64,000 bases of DNA from Paenibacillus sp. FSL H8-0537 (GCF_038051995.1 NZ_CP150290.1:731501-795500), one strand, 5' to 3'; counted from the first letter of the stretch, positions 43,322 through 52,987 are shown. The notes: generated by a model not told the origin, from the letters alone. A program made the numbers and translations.

Positions 43322-43813
43322 ATGAACTATACTTTTCCGAAAATCGTAAGGGAGCAGAAGTGCAGACTGGAAAATCTCATGGCTCTTTTTCTGCATGATC
43401 TTTCTGAATATGCAGACGATATTAAAATAGATGATACCGGCATGCATCGTTTTGATGTGTTGGACTTGTTTTTTGAAAAGGATGGGCTGACGCCCTTTTT
43501 CATCCAAGCGGATGGTGAGCTTATTGGATTTATCCTGATTCAGAGCGGCGCGTATACTAATCCAGAGCATGCTGATTATGTATTAAATTCTTTTTTTATG
43601 TTAAAAAGATATCGGGGTAAAGGGATGGGAACGGCTGCAGCATTAGCCTTTTTCGAAGGTTACCCGGGAAGGTATTGCTGCGGGCAATTAAAACGAAACG
43701 TTCCGGCGATAAAGTTTTGGAAGAAGGTTTATGCAGCGAGAAAAGTGGAATATTATGAACTGGAAAGAGAAGAGGACGGCCAACCAGTTGTCGAGCAATA
43801 TTTTAAAGTGTAA
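43322..43813 (+). CDS. GNAT-family N-acetyltransferase
   Basis: ATG 43322 has AGGGGATGAT 9 bases upstream and is preferred over 43313. The 163-residue protein has the acetyl-CoA motif FFMLKRYRGKGMGTAAALAF and NVPAIKFWKKVYA. The start immediately follows the ABC-F stop, so both are probably co-transcribed. The substrate is unknown. Confidence 0.88.
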   Translation: MNYTFPKIVREQKCRLENLMALFLHDLSEYADDIKIDDTGMHRFDVLDLFFEKDGLTPFFIQADGELIGFILIQSGAYTNPEHADYVLNSFFMLKRYRGKGMGTAAALAFFEGYPGRYCCGQLKRNVPAIKFWKKVYAARKVEYYELEREEDGQPVVEQYFKV

Positions 43814-43837
43814 ATGTACTAATTTGCTGAAAAGCTC

Positions 43838-43880
43838 AAAAAAACGGTACTTCATCAAAAAAGATGGAGTTCCGTTTTTT
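43838..43880. terminator. Bidirectional terminator
   Basis: Stem AAAAAACGG-ACT-CATC / GATG-AGT-CCGTTTTTT with small mismatches, between the GNAT gene (plus) and the HD-domain gene (minus). Both strands have T-runs. Confidence 0.85.
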
Positions 43881-43914
43881 TTATTGAAATATAGGAATGA
43901 AACGCGCCGCGCTG

Positions 43915-44580
43915 CTAAAGGACAGCGACGACCGTTTCACCTTGCGCCAGCGCTTCTTCTGTTATTTTGCGAATATCGATGGGGGAGAGGGTGCCTTCAT
44001 GAATAATATCCGGCAGAATATGCTCGAGGAAATACTTTACGCAGTGGAGATTAATGTTTTTGATTTTAATGATGGCGTAGCGGTACATGACGATAAATTC
44101 TTTCTCGGTATTGCCGCGCTGCAGCTCAGCGAAAGCCTCGTATACCTGATCCATTTTATCAGCGACTTCCAAAATCAGGCCCTCTACCGAATGGTCCTTG
44201 CCCTCGCGCAGCTGCCTGCGAAAAATAGCCTGAAATTCCTCGGGAATATTGTCCTGAATAAAATGCTCGACCATGCCATCCTCAACCTGCTGCAGCATCG
44301 AGCGCAGTTCAAGGGAATAATGCTTGACGGGCGTCTTAATGTCTCCGATAAAAATTTCCCCATAATCATGACTGCTTGTAATTTCATAAAGCTTCTTCCA
44401 GTCAATCGCGACGCCGTGCTGCTCCTCGATATCGGCTAGCGTCTTGGCGTACTGGACGACTTTCCAGGAGTGAGCCGACACGCTGTGCTCTTCGAACTTG
44501 AATTTGCCAGGAGTACGGATAATGCGTTCTAAATCGTTAAGCGATCTAAAGTACGTATGAATGCCCATAAGTGCCATCAT
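43915..44580 (-). CDS. HD-domain hydrolase, YfbR-like 5'-nucleotidase family
   Basis: 221 residues from ATG 44580 (Met at 44577 and 44568 are alternatives; AAAGGAT lies just upstream). The HD motif is present: His in SVSAHSWKVVQYA, HD in ITSSHDYGEIFIGDIKTPVK, and a later Asp in EVADKMDQVYEAF. The pattern is that of YfbR-type HD phosphohydrolases that dephosphorylate deoxynucleoside monophosphates. It is a single-gene unit. The substrate is inferred from family only. Confidence 0.85.
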   Translation of the reverse strand: MMALMGIHTYFRSLNDLERIIRTPGKFKFEEHSVSAHSWKVVQYAKTLADIEEQHGVAIDWKKLYEITSSHDYGEIFIGDIKTPVKHYSLELRSMLQQVEDGMVEHFIQDNIPEEFQAIFRRQLREGKDHSVEGLILEVADKMDQVYEAFAELQRGNTEKEFIVMYRYAIIKIKNINLHCVKYFLEHILPDIIHEGTLSPIDIRKITEEALAQGETVVAVL

Positions 44581-44724
44581 CCTTTATTTAGTTGAGTATG
44601 ATTCGACTATACGCCAGGTATGTCAACTCAGGATTAACGCCATGTGTCGCTCAGGTCAATTTTCAAATTCATTGATAGCGATAACAGGAATGGCATAGAT
44701 CCAAGCAAGGGACAGGGAGGCGTC

Positions 44725-44883
44725 ATGTATCGTAATCAGCACCCAAAGTCGGATTTATTAAGTATTCGCCGCTTTATGGAGCAGCATTTTGATGAGCCTG
44801 CATTTGCAGCATGGCTTCGTCAGGAAGAGCCTCCGCCGAAGCTGTTGATTACCATCGGCGCGGAAGAACAACCGGTTCCTTGA
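44725..44883 (+). CDS. Small hypothetical protein, 52 residues
   Basis: ATG 44725 has GGGAGGCG just upstream; the frame opens at 44644. The product MYRNQHPKSDLLSIRRFMEQ...WLRQEEPPPKLLITIGAEEQ is soluble, with a helix-rich middle. The good ribosome binding site suggests it is real; I do not recognise it. It stops 7 bases before structured repeat copy C. Confidence 0.45.
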   Translation: MYRNQHPKSDLLSIRRFMEQHFDEPAFAAWLRQEEPPPKLLITIGAEEQPVP

Positions 44884-44889
44884 TTTGAA

Positions 44890-45177
44890 GGACTGAGGTT
44901 CCGCTATTCTAGCTTTTGCTGCGATATCAGGCCGTAAGCGGACAGAAAATCCGCTATGGCTCTCATCAGCCCATCAAAATCGCCATTTGCAGCGTATTAG
45001 CTGCTCCTGAGTCCGCAGCTTGTGCCATAACACGTAATCCTGTTGAAATAGCGGCAGCTGTGTCCACCAAGTCTAGCTTCAAACAGAGAGCCCTCCTGAA
45101 ACGAAGAGCATGAAGCTGCCTTTCGGCACGTATTTCACATTCATGAGGTGTGAACTTCCATTTGCATACACGCCCTA
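44890..45177. repeat. Structured dispersed repeat, copy C, with one terminal inverted repeat
   Basis: The four blocks of copy B recur in order (GGACTGAGGTTCCGCTAT at 44890-44907; GCGGACAGAAAATCCGCTAT at 44938-44957; ATTAGCTGCTCCTGAGTCCG from 44996; ATAGCGGCAGCTGTGTCC at 45048-45065). It continues with GAGCATGAAGCTGCCTTT and ends with CTTCCATTTGCATACACG plus CCCTA (45155-45177), a 21/23 match to the left end of element B in inverse orientation. No matching opposite end is found, so this copy looks incomplete. Confidence 0.7.
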
Positions 45178-45207
45178 GTTAATTGAAAATAGATCTTTGC
45201 ATTTAGG

Positions 45208-45243
45208 CAGGTCCATGCGCATAAGCATGGGCCTGTTTATTTT
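45208..45243 (+). terminator. Terminator-like hairpin after repeat copy C
   Basis: Eleven-base stem CAGGTCCATGC (45208-45218) / GCATGGGCCTG (45225-45235), one G-T pair, then TTTATTTT. The only plus-strand gene upstream is the 52-residue ORF, so the repeat itself is probably transcribed. Confidence 0.75.
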
Positions 45244-45378
45244 GCAGCGAATCCGAAAAATGAGCCCTAAATACGAAATTTGAAGCCTTACTGGAACGGA
45301 GGCTGCCGTCTACAATGGATAAAGAAGGCATTTCAGTCTGAAGAGCACGATTCCAATGTAGTATGGGGGATTTAGACG

Positions 45379-46350
45379 GTGAAAATACGGCACGAAGCAC
45401 AGTCGGCGGCAGCGCTTGCGGCAAGCACGAGAGCGGCCAAGCGCAGCAGATGGTTCAGGAAGCTGTACGGCCAGAGGCATGTGCAGGTGATGGCATTGTT
45501 TGGCATATTATGGATGATTATTTTTAATTATGTTCCCATGTACGGCATTATCATAGCGTTCAAAGAATTTAATATCGTTAAGCCCATCAGCGCGGCTCCT
45601 TGGGTAGGCTGGTCGCATTTTCAAGAGTTTTTCCAAGATGAGAGCTTTGTCAATGTGATGCGCAATACGCTGGGCATCAGCTTGATTAAGCTGGCAATCG
45701 GCTTTCCGCTGCCGATTATATTCGCTTTATTTTTGAACGAGGTAAGGTCGGTGCTGTTCAAAAGGTCGGTGCAGACGATATCCTATTTGCCGCATTTTCT
45801 ATCGTGGGTTATCCTTGGCGGCATCCTGACGACTTGGCTGTCGGATGTCGGTATCGTTAACCATGTGCTGTTAGCGCTTAACGTCATTAAGGAACCGATC
45901 TCGTATCTGGCAGAGCCCGATTATTTCTGGGGCATTATTATTACCTCGGATATTTGGAAGGAGCTCGGCTGGTCCGCCATTATTTATTTGGCCGCGATTT
46001 CGAGCGTATCGCCCGAAATGTATGAGGCCGCTACGATTGACGGGGCGGGCCGCTTTCAAAAAATGTGGTACGTTACACTGCCGAGCATCAAAGCAACGAT
46101 TTCGATTTTGTTCATTCTGGCAGTCAGTGGCGTCTTGAACTCCAACTTTGATCAAATTTTGGTGCTGAGAAACGCTTTAAATGAAAGCGCAAGCAATGTG
46201 ATTGATATGTTCGTCTACCAGACAGGCATGCAGCAGGGACGGTATTCCTATGCAACCGCAGTCGGCTTGTTCAAATCCGTTATCGCCCTTATTTTGCTGC
46301 TCATCGCCAATCGTGTAACGAAAAAAATCAATAACACATCGTTGTTTTAG
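45379..46350 (+). CDS. ABC sugar-importer permease, LplB type (module 2, first subunit)
   Basis: GTG 45379 follows GGGGGAT. 323 residues: basic N-terminus, six membrane helices (LFGILWMIIFNYVPMYGIII first), and EAA loop YEAATIDGAGRFQKMWYVTL. It is a paralogue of the 34901 protein but not close. It heads an operon with a second permease, a binding protein, a kinase and a regulator. Confidence 0.93.
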   Translation: MKIRHEAQSAAALAASTRAAKRSRWFRKLYGQRHVQVMALFGILWMIIFNYVPMYGIIIAFKEFNIVKPISAAPWVGWSHFQEFFQDESFVNVMRNTLGISLIKLAIGFPLPIIFALFLNEVRSVLFKRSVQTISYLPHFLSWVILGGILTTWLSDVGIVNHVLLALNVIKEPISYLAEPDYFWGIIITSDIWKELGWSAIIYLAAISSVSPEMYEAATIDGAGRFQKMWYVTLPSIKATISILFILAVSGVLNSNFDQILVLRNALNESASNVIDMFVYQTGMQQGRYSYATAVGLFKSVIALILLLIANRVTKKINNTSLF

Positions 46351-46367
46351 GAAGGAGGCGGCTGGCT

Positions 46368-47255
46368 TTGCTCAGTTTGAAACGAAAAACAAAGGGAGAA
46401 GCGGCATTCGACTTCTTCAACGGCTTTGGCATGCTGCTCGTGTGCTTTGCGACCCTGTATCCCATCTGGTACGTTCTCGTGAATGCATTCAATGAAGGGC
46501 AGGACGGCATGCGCGGCGGCATTTACTGGTGGCCACGGGTGTTCAGCATAGAAAGCTTCGAGGCGGTATTCCAGAGCGCGGGCATTATGACGGCAATGGG
46601 CATTACGGTAGCGAAAACGCTGCTTGGCGTACTGCTGCATGTTTTTTTCACCGCGATGGTAGCCTATGCATTTTCTCGCAGAGGGCTGATCGGCGGCAAG
46701 ATTTACATTTTATTGGGCACGGTCACCTTGTTTTTCGGCGGCGGCCTGATCCCTACCTATTTGCTGATTAGAGATTTGCATCTGCTGGACAATTTTCTCG
46801 TGTACATTATTCCAGCGATGTTCAGCTTCTTCGATCTTATTATTTTCATGACCTTCTTCCGGGAAATTCCGGATGGGCTGGAGGAAGCGGCGAAAATCGA
46901 CGGAGCGAATGACTGGGGCATTTTCCTCAAGGTGGTGCTGCCCGTATCGCTGCCGGTCATTGCGACGATTGCGCTGTTCCATGGGGTCTATCAGTGGAAT
47001 GACTATTTTGCCGGCGTCATCTATATGAACAACATGGATTTGCAGCCGATCCAAACGTATTTGTACCGGGTAGTAGCACAGTCCAGTTCGAATCAGATGG
47101 TTGCCGCCATTCCGGGAGGCGTCGGCAAAACGGTTACGTCGCAGTCGATCAAGCTGGCAACGATGGTCGTCACGACGCTTCCGATTGTGCTGGTCTATCC
47201 TTTCCTGCAAAAGTATTTTGTCAAAGGCATGATGATTGGCTCTATTAAGGGCTAG
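46368..47255 (+). CDS. ABC sugar-importer permease, YtcP/LplC type (module 2, second subunit)
   Basis: TTG 46368 follows GAAGGAGGCGG. 295 residues, six membrane helices, EAA loop LEEAAKIDGANDWGIFLKVV and the closing FVKGMMIGSIKG typical of the family. Confidence 0.93.
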   Translation: MLSLKRKTKGEAAFDFFNGFGMLLVCFATLYPIWYVLVNAFNEGQDGMRGGIYWWPRVFSIESFEAVFQSAGIMTAMGITVAKTLLGVLLHVFFTAMVAYAFSRRGLIGGKIYILLGTVTLFFGGGLIPTYLLIRDLHLLDNFLVYIIPAMFSFFDLIIFMTFFREIPDGLEEAAKIDGANDWGIFLKVVLPVSLPVIATIALFHGVYQWNDYFAGVIYMNNMDLQPIQTYLYRVVAQSSSNQMVAAIPGGVGKTVTSQSIKLATMVVTTLPIVLVYPFLQKYFVKGMMIGSIKG

Positions 47256-47292
47256 TCTACAGTCTACTCAAATAGAAAAGGGGAAAATAAAC

Positions 47293-48963
47293 ATGGTTAA
47301 ACAACCCGCATTAAAACGTTTGCTGGTGCTGCCGCTTGCCGCTGCTCTCGTATTTACGGCAGCCTGCTCATCAAACAGCAATACGAACGAGGGGGCAACG
47401 AATGGGAGCACACCTTCTGCTTCTGCTGAGGTGAAGCTGACGCAGGAGGATAAAGGCTGGGAAGTGGATAAAAGCCCGATTACGTTCGATTGGTATATTA
47501 ATTTCTCGTGGTTTCCTAATAAGTGGGGCCTAGATGACACATCCAAGTATATTACGGAGAAAACAGGCGTAGACATTAACTTCATCGTCCCTGCTGGAAA
47601 TGAGGCGGAGAAGATGAATACGATGATTGCCTCTGGCAGCCTGCCTGATTTCATTACGCTCGGCTGGTACGAGGATGCCGTCAAGAAGATGATAGAAGGC
47701 GACATGGTGCTTCCACTTAATGAGCTGGCTGACCAGTATGATCCTTATTTCTACAAGGTGACAGACCCGGCGAAGCTCGCCTGGTACAAGCAAGAGGACG
47801 GCCATATCTATGGGTATCCGAACGCCTCCTCCTCGCCGAAGGATTACGAGAAGTTTGGCGACAGCATCACCTCTACACAGACGTTCCTCGTACGCAAGGA
47901 CATGTATGAGGCCATCGGCAGCCCGGATATGCGGACAACGGAAGGTTTCCTTCAAGCATTGGCTGCTGCAAAAGCGAAATTTCCCGACATTAACGGCCAG
48001 CCGTTAATTCCGCTGGGGATGTATGATTTTAATGAAAAGGGAAACAGCTCGCTGCAAGCTTATATTCAAAACTTCTTGGCTATTCCATATGAAAAGGATG
48101 GACAGCTGTATGATCGCGACACAGACGCTGAATATGTAAAATGGCTCAAGACGATGCGCCAAGCGAATGAAAACGGCCTGCTCTCGAAAGACATATTCAT
48201 CGATAAGCGCCCGCAAATGGAGGAGAAAATCGCCCAAGGCCGTTACTTTGCGATGCTGTATTCGAGGTCTGATCTGGCTAACCAGCAAAATGCGCTATTT
48301 GCAAACGATCCTAACTCCATTTATATTGCGGTGGATGGGCCAGCTAATGCTGCGCAGGCTCAGGCAACGCTTGCAGGGCCATCCATTTCCGGCTGGACCG
48401 TTACCCTCATCTCCAAAAATGTGAAGGATAAAGCGCGGGCTATCCGTTTCCTGGACTACCTCATTTCCGAAGAGGGCCAGCGGGATATGTTTTTCGGCAA
48501 GCAGGGCGTAACCTGGGATACAATAGACGGGAAAGCCCAATTTCTTCCTAATGTATTGGAGCTGCTTAATTCCGACCGTGGGGCCTTTGATAAAAAATAT
48601 GGCGCCTCCCATACCTTCTGGATGCTGATGGATACGAATTTGACGCCGGAATGGTCGCCGCCAGCCGTTGAGCCATTCAAGCAGATGGAGGACTGGACGC
48701 GCGGGAAGGCGCTCAGCCTGTCGCAATTTGATCAGCTTGATCCGACGGGGGCTTCGGAGGAAGGCATTATGAAGACGAAGCTGGATCATGAATTTGGCAA
48801 GGCGCTTCCGAGGCTGCTGCTTGCGAAGTCAGATGCCGAGTTCGATAGCTTATGGCAGGAGTATTTGAGTAAGCGCGATGCTCTTGGCTTTGGCACCGTT
48901 CAGGCCTATAAGCAGAAAAAATATGAAGAGAACGTAGCGAAGCTGGCAGCATTCATTAACTAA
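47293..48963 (+). CDS. Extracellular sugar-binding lipoprotein, LplA type (module 2)
   Basis: ATG 47293 has AAAGGGG upstream (frame opens at 47236). The 556-residue protein starts with a lipoprotein signal (MVKQPALKRLLVLPLAAALV, lipobox TAAC). LplA-like motifs are ASGSLPDFITLGWYEDAVKK, LVRKDMYEAIGSPDMRTTEG and KARAIRFLDYLISEEGQRDM. It supplies the two permeases upstream. Confidence 0.93.
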   Translation: MVKQPALKRLLVLPLAAALVFTAACSSNSNTNEGATNGSTPSASAEVKLTQEDKGWEVDKSPITFDWYINFSWFPNKWGLDDTSKYITEKTGVDINFIVPAGNEAEKMNTMIASGSLPDFITLGWYEDAVKKMIEGDMVLPLNELADQYDPYFYKVTDPAKLAWYKQEDGHIYGYPNASSSPKDYEKFGDSITSTQTFLVRKDMYEAIGSPDMRTTEGFLQALAAAKAKFPDINGQPLIPLGMYDFNEKGNSSLQAYIQNFLAIPYEKDGQLYDRDTDAEYVKWLKTMRQANENGLLSKDIFIDKRPQMEEKIAQGRYFAMLYSRSDLANQQNALFANDPNSIYIAVDGPANAAQAQATLAGPSISGWTVTLISKNVKDKARAIRFLDYLISEEGQRDMFFGKQGVTWDTIDGKAQFLPNVLELLNSDRGAFDKKYGASHTFWMLMDTNLTPEWSPPAVEPFKQMEDWTRGKALSLSQFDQLDPTGASEEGIMKTKLDHEFGKALPRLLLAKSDAEFDSLWQEYLSKRDALGFGTVQAYKQKKYEENVAKLAAFIN

Positions 48964-49014
48964 TACAGGCCAGACCCGGGCATACATTCCGGCATCAGGT
49001 GCGCCAAATCCATT

Positions 49015-50985
49015 ATGGACTGGCGCGCTTTTTGCCGCCTGCAAGCAAGTCAGGGGCTGGGCCGCGAAGATGGAAGTGAGCCTAACGTGGGAAGGCAAAT
49101 TCAGAGCTATTTTCAAACGACGGCTTATTGGCTGGGCAGAAGATCGATGCAAAGCCGTCTGGTCGCCGCGTATATTTTTATATTGCTGTTTCCTAGCATG
49201 GTGGTGTCGAATTATTTGTTTGGTGAAATTAGAGACAGCCATATTAATGATACGCTTAGGCAGGGGCAGTATTTGGTGGAGCTGGAGAAGGTAAATATAC
49301 TTAACCAAATCGAAGCGATGGAGCTGGCAGCCCAGCTTACGCTTCTAAGCGCGGATATTACCGGCTATGTGTCTGCACATAAGGAGTTTACGACGGAGGA
49401 GCTGCTCGATTTGTACCGGGGGCCGCTAACCGATGTTATCAATATTCAAACGAACAATCCGAACATCGCCCATTTGCGCCTGTTTGCAGACAATGACTAT
49501 ATATCGGAAATGTGGCCGATCGTGTTTCATGAGCGGCGTATTCAGAAGGAGCCTTGGTATTCAGAGCTAGCGGAGCTCGGCGGCAAGGAGCTGTGGGTGT
49601 TTAAGGAGGAGGATGCCGATATTTTGCACCGCAATGTGACGGATGTCCATAACCAACTGCCGAAGGTTTCCCTGATGCGGGTCGTCCGGGCAGGCAACGA
49701 GCGGATTGGCGTCATTCAGGTGGAAATGCTGCTGAAGCATTTTGCGCCAAAGGCATTTGCCAGCTTGCAGGATGAGGGCTCGCAGATGATGCTGGCCGAC
49801 AGCAAGGGAAGCATTGTGCTTGATGAGCTCCAAGCTTTCGCGGGTACAGGCAGCAATCCGAGGCTGCGAACAGCCATTAAGGAGAATTTCGCTGCAATGA
49901 AGGTGCTTGGGCAGCAGGAAATACGTTTTGCGGTGGATGATCATCCTTATTTGCTCATTCGTACGCCCGTGGAGCAAGCGGAAGCAGATTTACTCCATAT
50001 TATTTCCTTGGAGCTCGTGTATGAACGCGTATCACATGCGCAATTTCGAATTATGGCGGTTAATGTAGGGCTGATTGGCTTGCTGTCTATCATTACGTAT
50101 ATGATGAATGCCATTATTCTCAAAAATTTGCGGCGCTTGACCGAAGCGATGAAGAAGGTTCGGCGGGGCGAGACGCCGGCGGGGCTGCCCCTGAGCGGGG
50201 GCGGGGAAATCGGCGAGCTGGCATTCCATTTTAACAAAATGATGCAAACGATTAATGAACTAATTGCCCAAGGCGTAAGAAAGAAGGCACTGACGAAGGA
50301 AGCGGAGCTGCGGACGCTGCACAGCCAGATCGACTCCCACTTCTTGTACAATACGCTGGAAAATATTAAAATGCTGGCCGAAATTGAAAACCAGCGCACC
50401 ATCTCTGACTCACTTACGTCGCTAGGCGGCATGATGCGCTACAACTTCAAGTGGTCAGGCGAATATGTGCGCTTGCAGGATGAAATTCGCCATATTCAAA
50501 ACTATATTGCTGTCATGAATATTCGCTTTGACGAGCCAATCGTTCTTGAGCCGAGCATCGAGCCGGACTTGCTGGAGGTGGAGATGCTTAAAATGTCCTT
50601 GCAGCCAATCGTTGAAAATGCGCTTAAGCACGCCTGGCCAGAGCTGGGGGAGCAGCAGCGCCTTATCCAGATTGCTGCTTTTGAGCAATCGGATAGCGTA
50701 ATTGTCATTACACTGCGCGATAATGGCGCAGGAATCGCTTCTGGGCCGCTTGCGCTGCTCAATGAACGCATCCAGCTGGAACGGGCGGGCGAGCGCCTGA
50801 TGGATGAATATGAACGAAGCGCAAAGCCGTTGTACGGCATAGGGCTGCGCAATGTGCATCAGCGCATTCGCATCTATTACGGCAAGCCCTATGGCTTGCA
50901 GGTACGCAGCGAGGAAGGCCATTTTACTGAAGTCATCATAACGCTGCCCAAGGTGTTGATTGCAGGAGGAGGGAATGACGATTAA
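49015..50985 (+). CDS. YesM-type sensor histidine kinase (module 2)
   Basis: The start is uncertain: the frame opens at ATG 49015 with a poor site; Met at 49147 (MQSRLVAAYIFILLFPSMVV) would place the first membrane helix at the N-terminus, as in most YesM proteins. The ORF to 50985 (656 codons) has two membrane helices around a large extracellular sensor, a HAMP segment (MKKVRRGETP, GEIGELAFHFNKMM), the phospho-His box LHSQIDSHFLYNTLENIKML, and an HATPase (LQPIVENALKHAW, LRDNGAGI, GIGLRNVHQRIRIYYG). The box has D-S-H where most YesM proteins have N-P-H. The partner regulator overlaps by 11 bases. Confidence 0.9.
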   Translation: MDWRAFCRLQASQGLGREDGSEPNVGRQIQSYFQTTAYWLGRRSMQSRLVAAYIFILLFPSMVVSNYLFGEIRDSHINDTLRQGQYLVELEKVNILNQIEAMELAAQLTLLSADITGYVSAHKEFTTEELLDLYRGPLTDVINIQTNNPNIAHLRLFADNDYISEMWPIVFHERRIQKEPWYSELAELGGKELWVFKEEDADILHRNVTDVHNQLPKVSLMRVVRAGNERIGVIQVEMLLKHFAPKAFASLQDEGSQMMLADSKGSIVLDELQAFAGTGSNPRLRTAIKENFAAMKVLGQQEIRFAVDDHPYLLIRTPVEQAEADLLHIISLELVYERVSHAQFRIMAVNVGLIGLLSIITYMMNAIILKNLRRLTEAMKKVRRGETPAGLPLSGGGEIGELAFHFNKMMQTINELIAQGVRKKALTKEAELRTLHSQIDSHFLYNTLENIKMLAEIENQRTISDSLTSLGGMMRYNFKWSGEYVRLQDEIRHIQNYIAVMNIRFDEPIVLEPSIEPDLLEVEMLKMSLQPIVENALKHAWPELGEQQRLIQIAAFEQSDSVIVITLRDNGAGIASGPLALLNERIQLERAGERLMDEYERSAKPLYGIGLRNVHQRIRIYYGKPYGLQVRSEEGHFTEVIITLPKVLIAGGGNDD

Positions 50986-52567
50986 AAAGCTGCTGATCGT
51001 AGACGACGAGAAAAATATAAGAATTGGCCTGAAAACGATGATTGAGCGAGAATTTCCAGATCACTACCATATTCGGCTAGCCATTCATGGAGAGGATGCG
51101 CTGGCGCAATATGAGAGCGAGCAGGCCGATATCGTCATTACGGACATTCGCATGCCGGTGATGGATGGCATTGAGCTGATCAAGCAAGTGATGAAGCAGC
51201 CGGAGGAGAAGCGAAAGCCTGTTTTTATTATTTTGAGCGGCTATGATGAATTTACTTATGCGAAGGCAGCGATTGAATATCAAGTCAGAGATTATATTTT
51301 GAAGCCGATTCGCCGGGATGAGCTGTTTGAATCGCTGCGCAAGAGCGAAAATATTTTGCAGGCTCAGGCTGAGCTTGCACGTAAAACAGCGGAGGGCGAC
51401 AAGTACCGCGAGCAGGTCCGAATGAGTCGCCTGAAGGAATGGCTCATTCAAGGCGAGCTAATGCAGGAGCAGGGGCAGGAGCTGCGCCGTGACCTAGATA
51501 TACCATTCGAAGCGATCACCTTGCCATGCCATGTAGCTGTTCTCAGCTATAAATCCGAGAACGGGGAAGCGTTGAACCGCGATGAGCTGGCGCCGCTCGC
51601 CCGGAGTCTGCTCGGGCAGTTGGGCGGAACGGTCGCTGCATCCTTTGTGGATAGCGCGGGCAGGCTTGTGCTGATAGGGGACCGGGCAGCGCAGTTTCAC
51701 GAGCTGCTGAGGCTGACTGGGGGCAAGGAGCTGGAAGGGCTGCGCTTGGGACTAAGCACAGAGGCAGCTAGGTATGAGGATTTGCGCAGCTGCTATAAGC
51801 AGGCAGAGGAAGCGCTGCACTATTCCTTTCTATATCCGGGGAGCCGCCTGCTCCAGTATCAGGATATTCGCGCGCCGCAGCGCCGCATGCATCCGATGCC
51901 GGATGAAGACATTCGCAAGCTTGGCAATATGCTGGGTACCGAGCGGGAGAAGGAAATTCAAGCACTGCTTAAAGCTATTTTTCGGATCGAACAATTGGCT
52001 GATGTAGATATCGGTTATTTGCGCCAGGTGGGCAAGCGAATGAATGAGCAGGTGCTCGATGAGGTGTTTCGCCTATACGGAGAAGCTTCTATTGACGTGC
52101 TGAAGCTGTACCGCAGGGTCGGCAGCATGGACAATTTTCGCAGCTTTCATGACTATTACCGCAGTCTGGAGCATTTGCTGTACAGTGTAAATGAGTATGT
52201 GAAAGGCATTCGTTCTGCCTATAACGAGCACGCAGAAATCAATGCGGCTATCGCTTATATGGAGACGAACTATGCCCGTCCGCTTAATATGGCGGTTGTC
52301 AGCAATTATGTCGGCCTCAATTACTCCTATTTCAGCGAAGCGTTTAAGGCGCATACAGGAGAGAGCTTCGTCTTGTATTTGAAAAAGCTTCGTATCCGCA
52401 GAGGCAAGGGACTGCTGGAAAGCACGAATGATAAAATGCAGGATATCGGAAGCACGTTAGGCTTCGAGAGCAGCAAGCAATTTACTCGTGTATTCAAGGA
52501 GCTGGAAGGGATTTCTCCACAGGAATACAGGCTTAAGGTTAGAGCCGCTGCCGGCTTGGGGGAATGA
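50975..52567 (+). CDS. YesN-type response regulator (module 2)
   Basis: ATG 50975 follows GGAGGAGGGA; the frame opens at 50960. The 530-residue protein has a receiver domain with Asp10-Asp11, phosphoacceptor Asp57 (DIVITDIRMPVMDG) and Lys in YILKPIRRDE, a helical middle, and an AraC pair at the end (YVGLNYSYFSEAFKAHTGES; GSTLGFESSKQFTRVFKELE). The overlap with the kinase implies coupled translation and a matched pair controlling the importer. Confidence 0.93.
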   Translation: MTIKKLLIVDDEKNIRIGLKTMIEREFPDHYHIRLAIHGEDALAQYESEQADIVITDIRMPVMDGIELIKQVMKQPEEKRKPVFIILSGYDEFTYAKAAIEYQVRDYILKPIRRDELFESLRKSENILQAQAELARKTAEGDKYREQVRMSRLKEWLIQGELMQEQGQELRRDLDIPFEAITLPCHVAVLSYKSENGEALNRDELAPLARSLLGQLGGTVAASFVDSAGRLVLIGDRAAQFHELLRLTGGKELEGLRLGLSTEAARYEDLRSCYKQAEEALHYSFLYPGSRLLQYQDIRAPQRRMHPMPDEDIRKLGNMLGTEREKEIQALLKAIFRIEQLADVDIGYLRQVGKRMNEQVLDEVFRLYGEASIDVLKLYRRVGSMDNFRSFHDYYRSLEHLLYSVNEYVKGIRSAYNEHAEINAAIAYMETNYARPLNMAVVSNYVGLNYSYFSEAFKAHTGESFVLYLKKLRIRRGKGLLESTNDKMQDIGSTLGFESSKQFTRVFKELEGISPQEYRLKVRAAAGLGE

Positions 52568-52689
52568 ACGACCAAAGCAAATACATGCAGCTGCATTGAC
52601 AGCAGCCCGTCAATTGGCGATGATGAAGGTATTCGTTCTTGGATTATTTTGCTCAAGAGGCGAATAGGGAATGGAAGGGGCTGACACAT

Positions 52690-52977
52690 ATGCAATTAAT
52701 CGTTGAGCAGCCAGCGGCGAGCTGGTATAAGCAGCAGTTGGAGCTGGAAAATGGAGAGTCGGTCAGAATATTTGTAAAGCTTGGCGGCTGCAGCACTGTC
52801 GTACCCGGCTTGTCTCTAGGCGTTAATAAGGAACTGCCAATAAATCCGGGGCTCAGCACTACCGTTGAAGGGATCACCTTCTTTATAGAGGAAGCCAATT
52901 TGTGGTATCTCGACAATAAAGGGCTGCGTATTACGTTCGACGAGCGGCATGAGGAAATTGACATGATCGTGGAATAA
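52690..52977 (+). CDS. HesB/YneR-like small protein
   Basis: ATG 52690 has GGAAGGGG upstream; the frame opens at 52639. The 95-residue protein matches the HesB-like YneR family by length and pattern (GESVRIFVKLGGCSTVVPGL, LSTTVEGITFFIEE, WYLDNKGLRITFDE). It has only one Cys and lacks the C-terminal Cys-x-Cys used by true A-type iron-sulfur carriers, so cluster binding is doubtful. It ends at a strong terminator. Confidence 0.75.
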   Translation: MQLIVEQPAASWYKQQLELENGESVRIFVKLGGCSTVVPGLSLGVNKELPINPGLSTTVEGITFFIEEANLWYLDNKGLRITFDERHEEIDMIVE

Positions 52978-52987
52978 AAAAAGATAG

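Noticed and set aside
43897..44439. Plus-strand 180-codon ORF
   Set aside because: It is antisense to the HD-domain gene, which has clear catalytic motifs.
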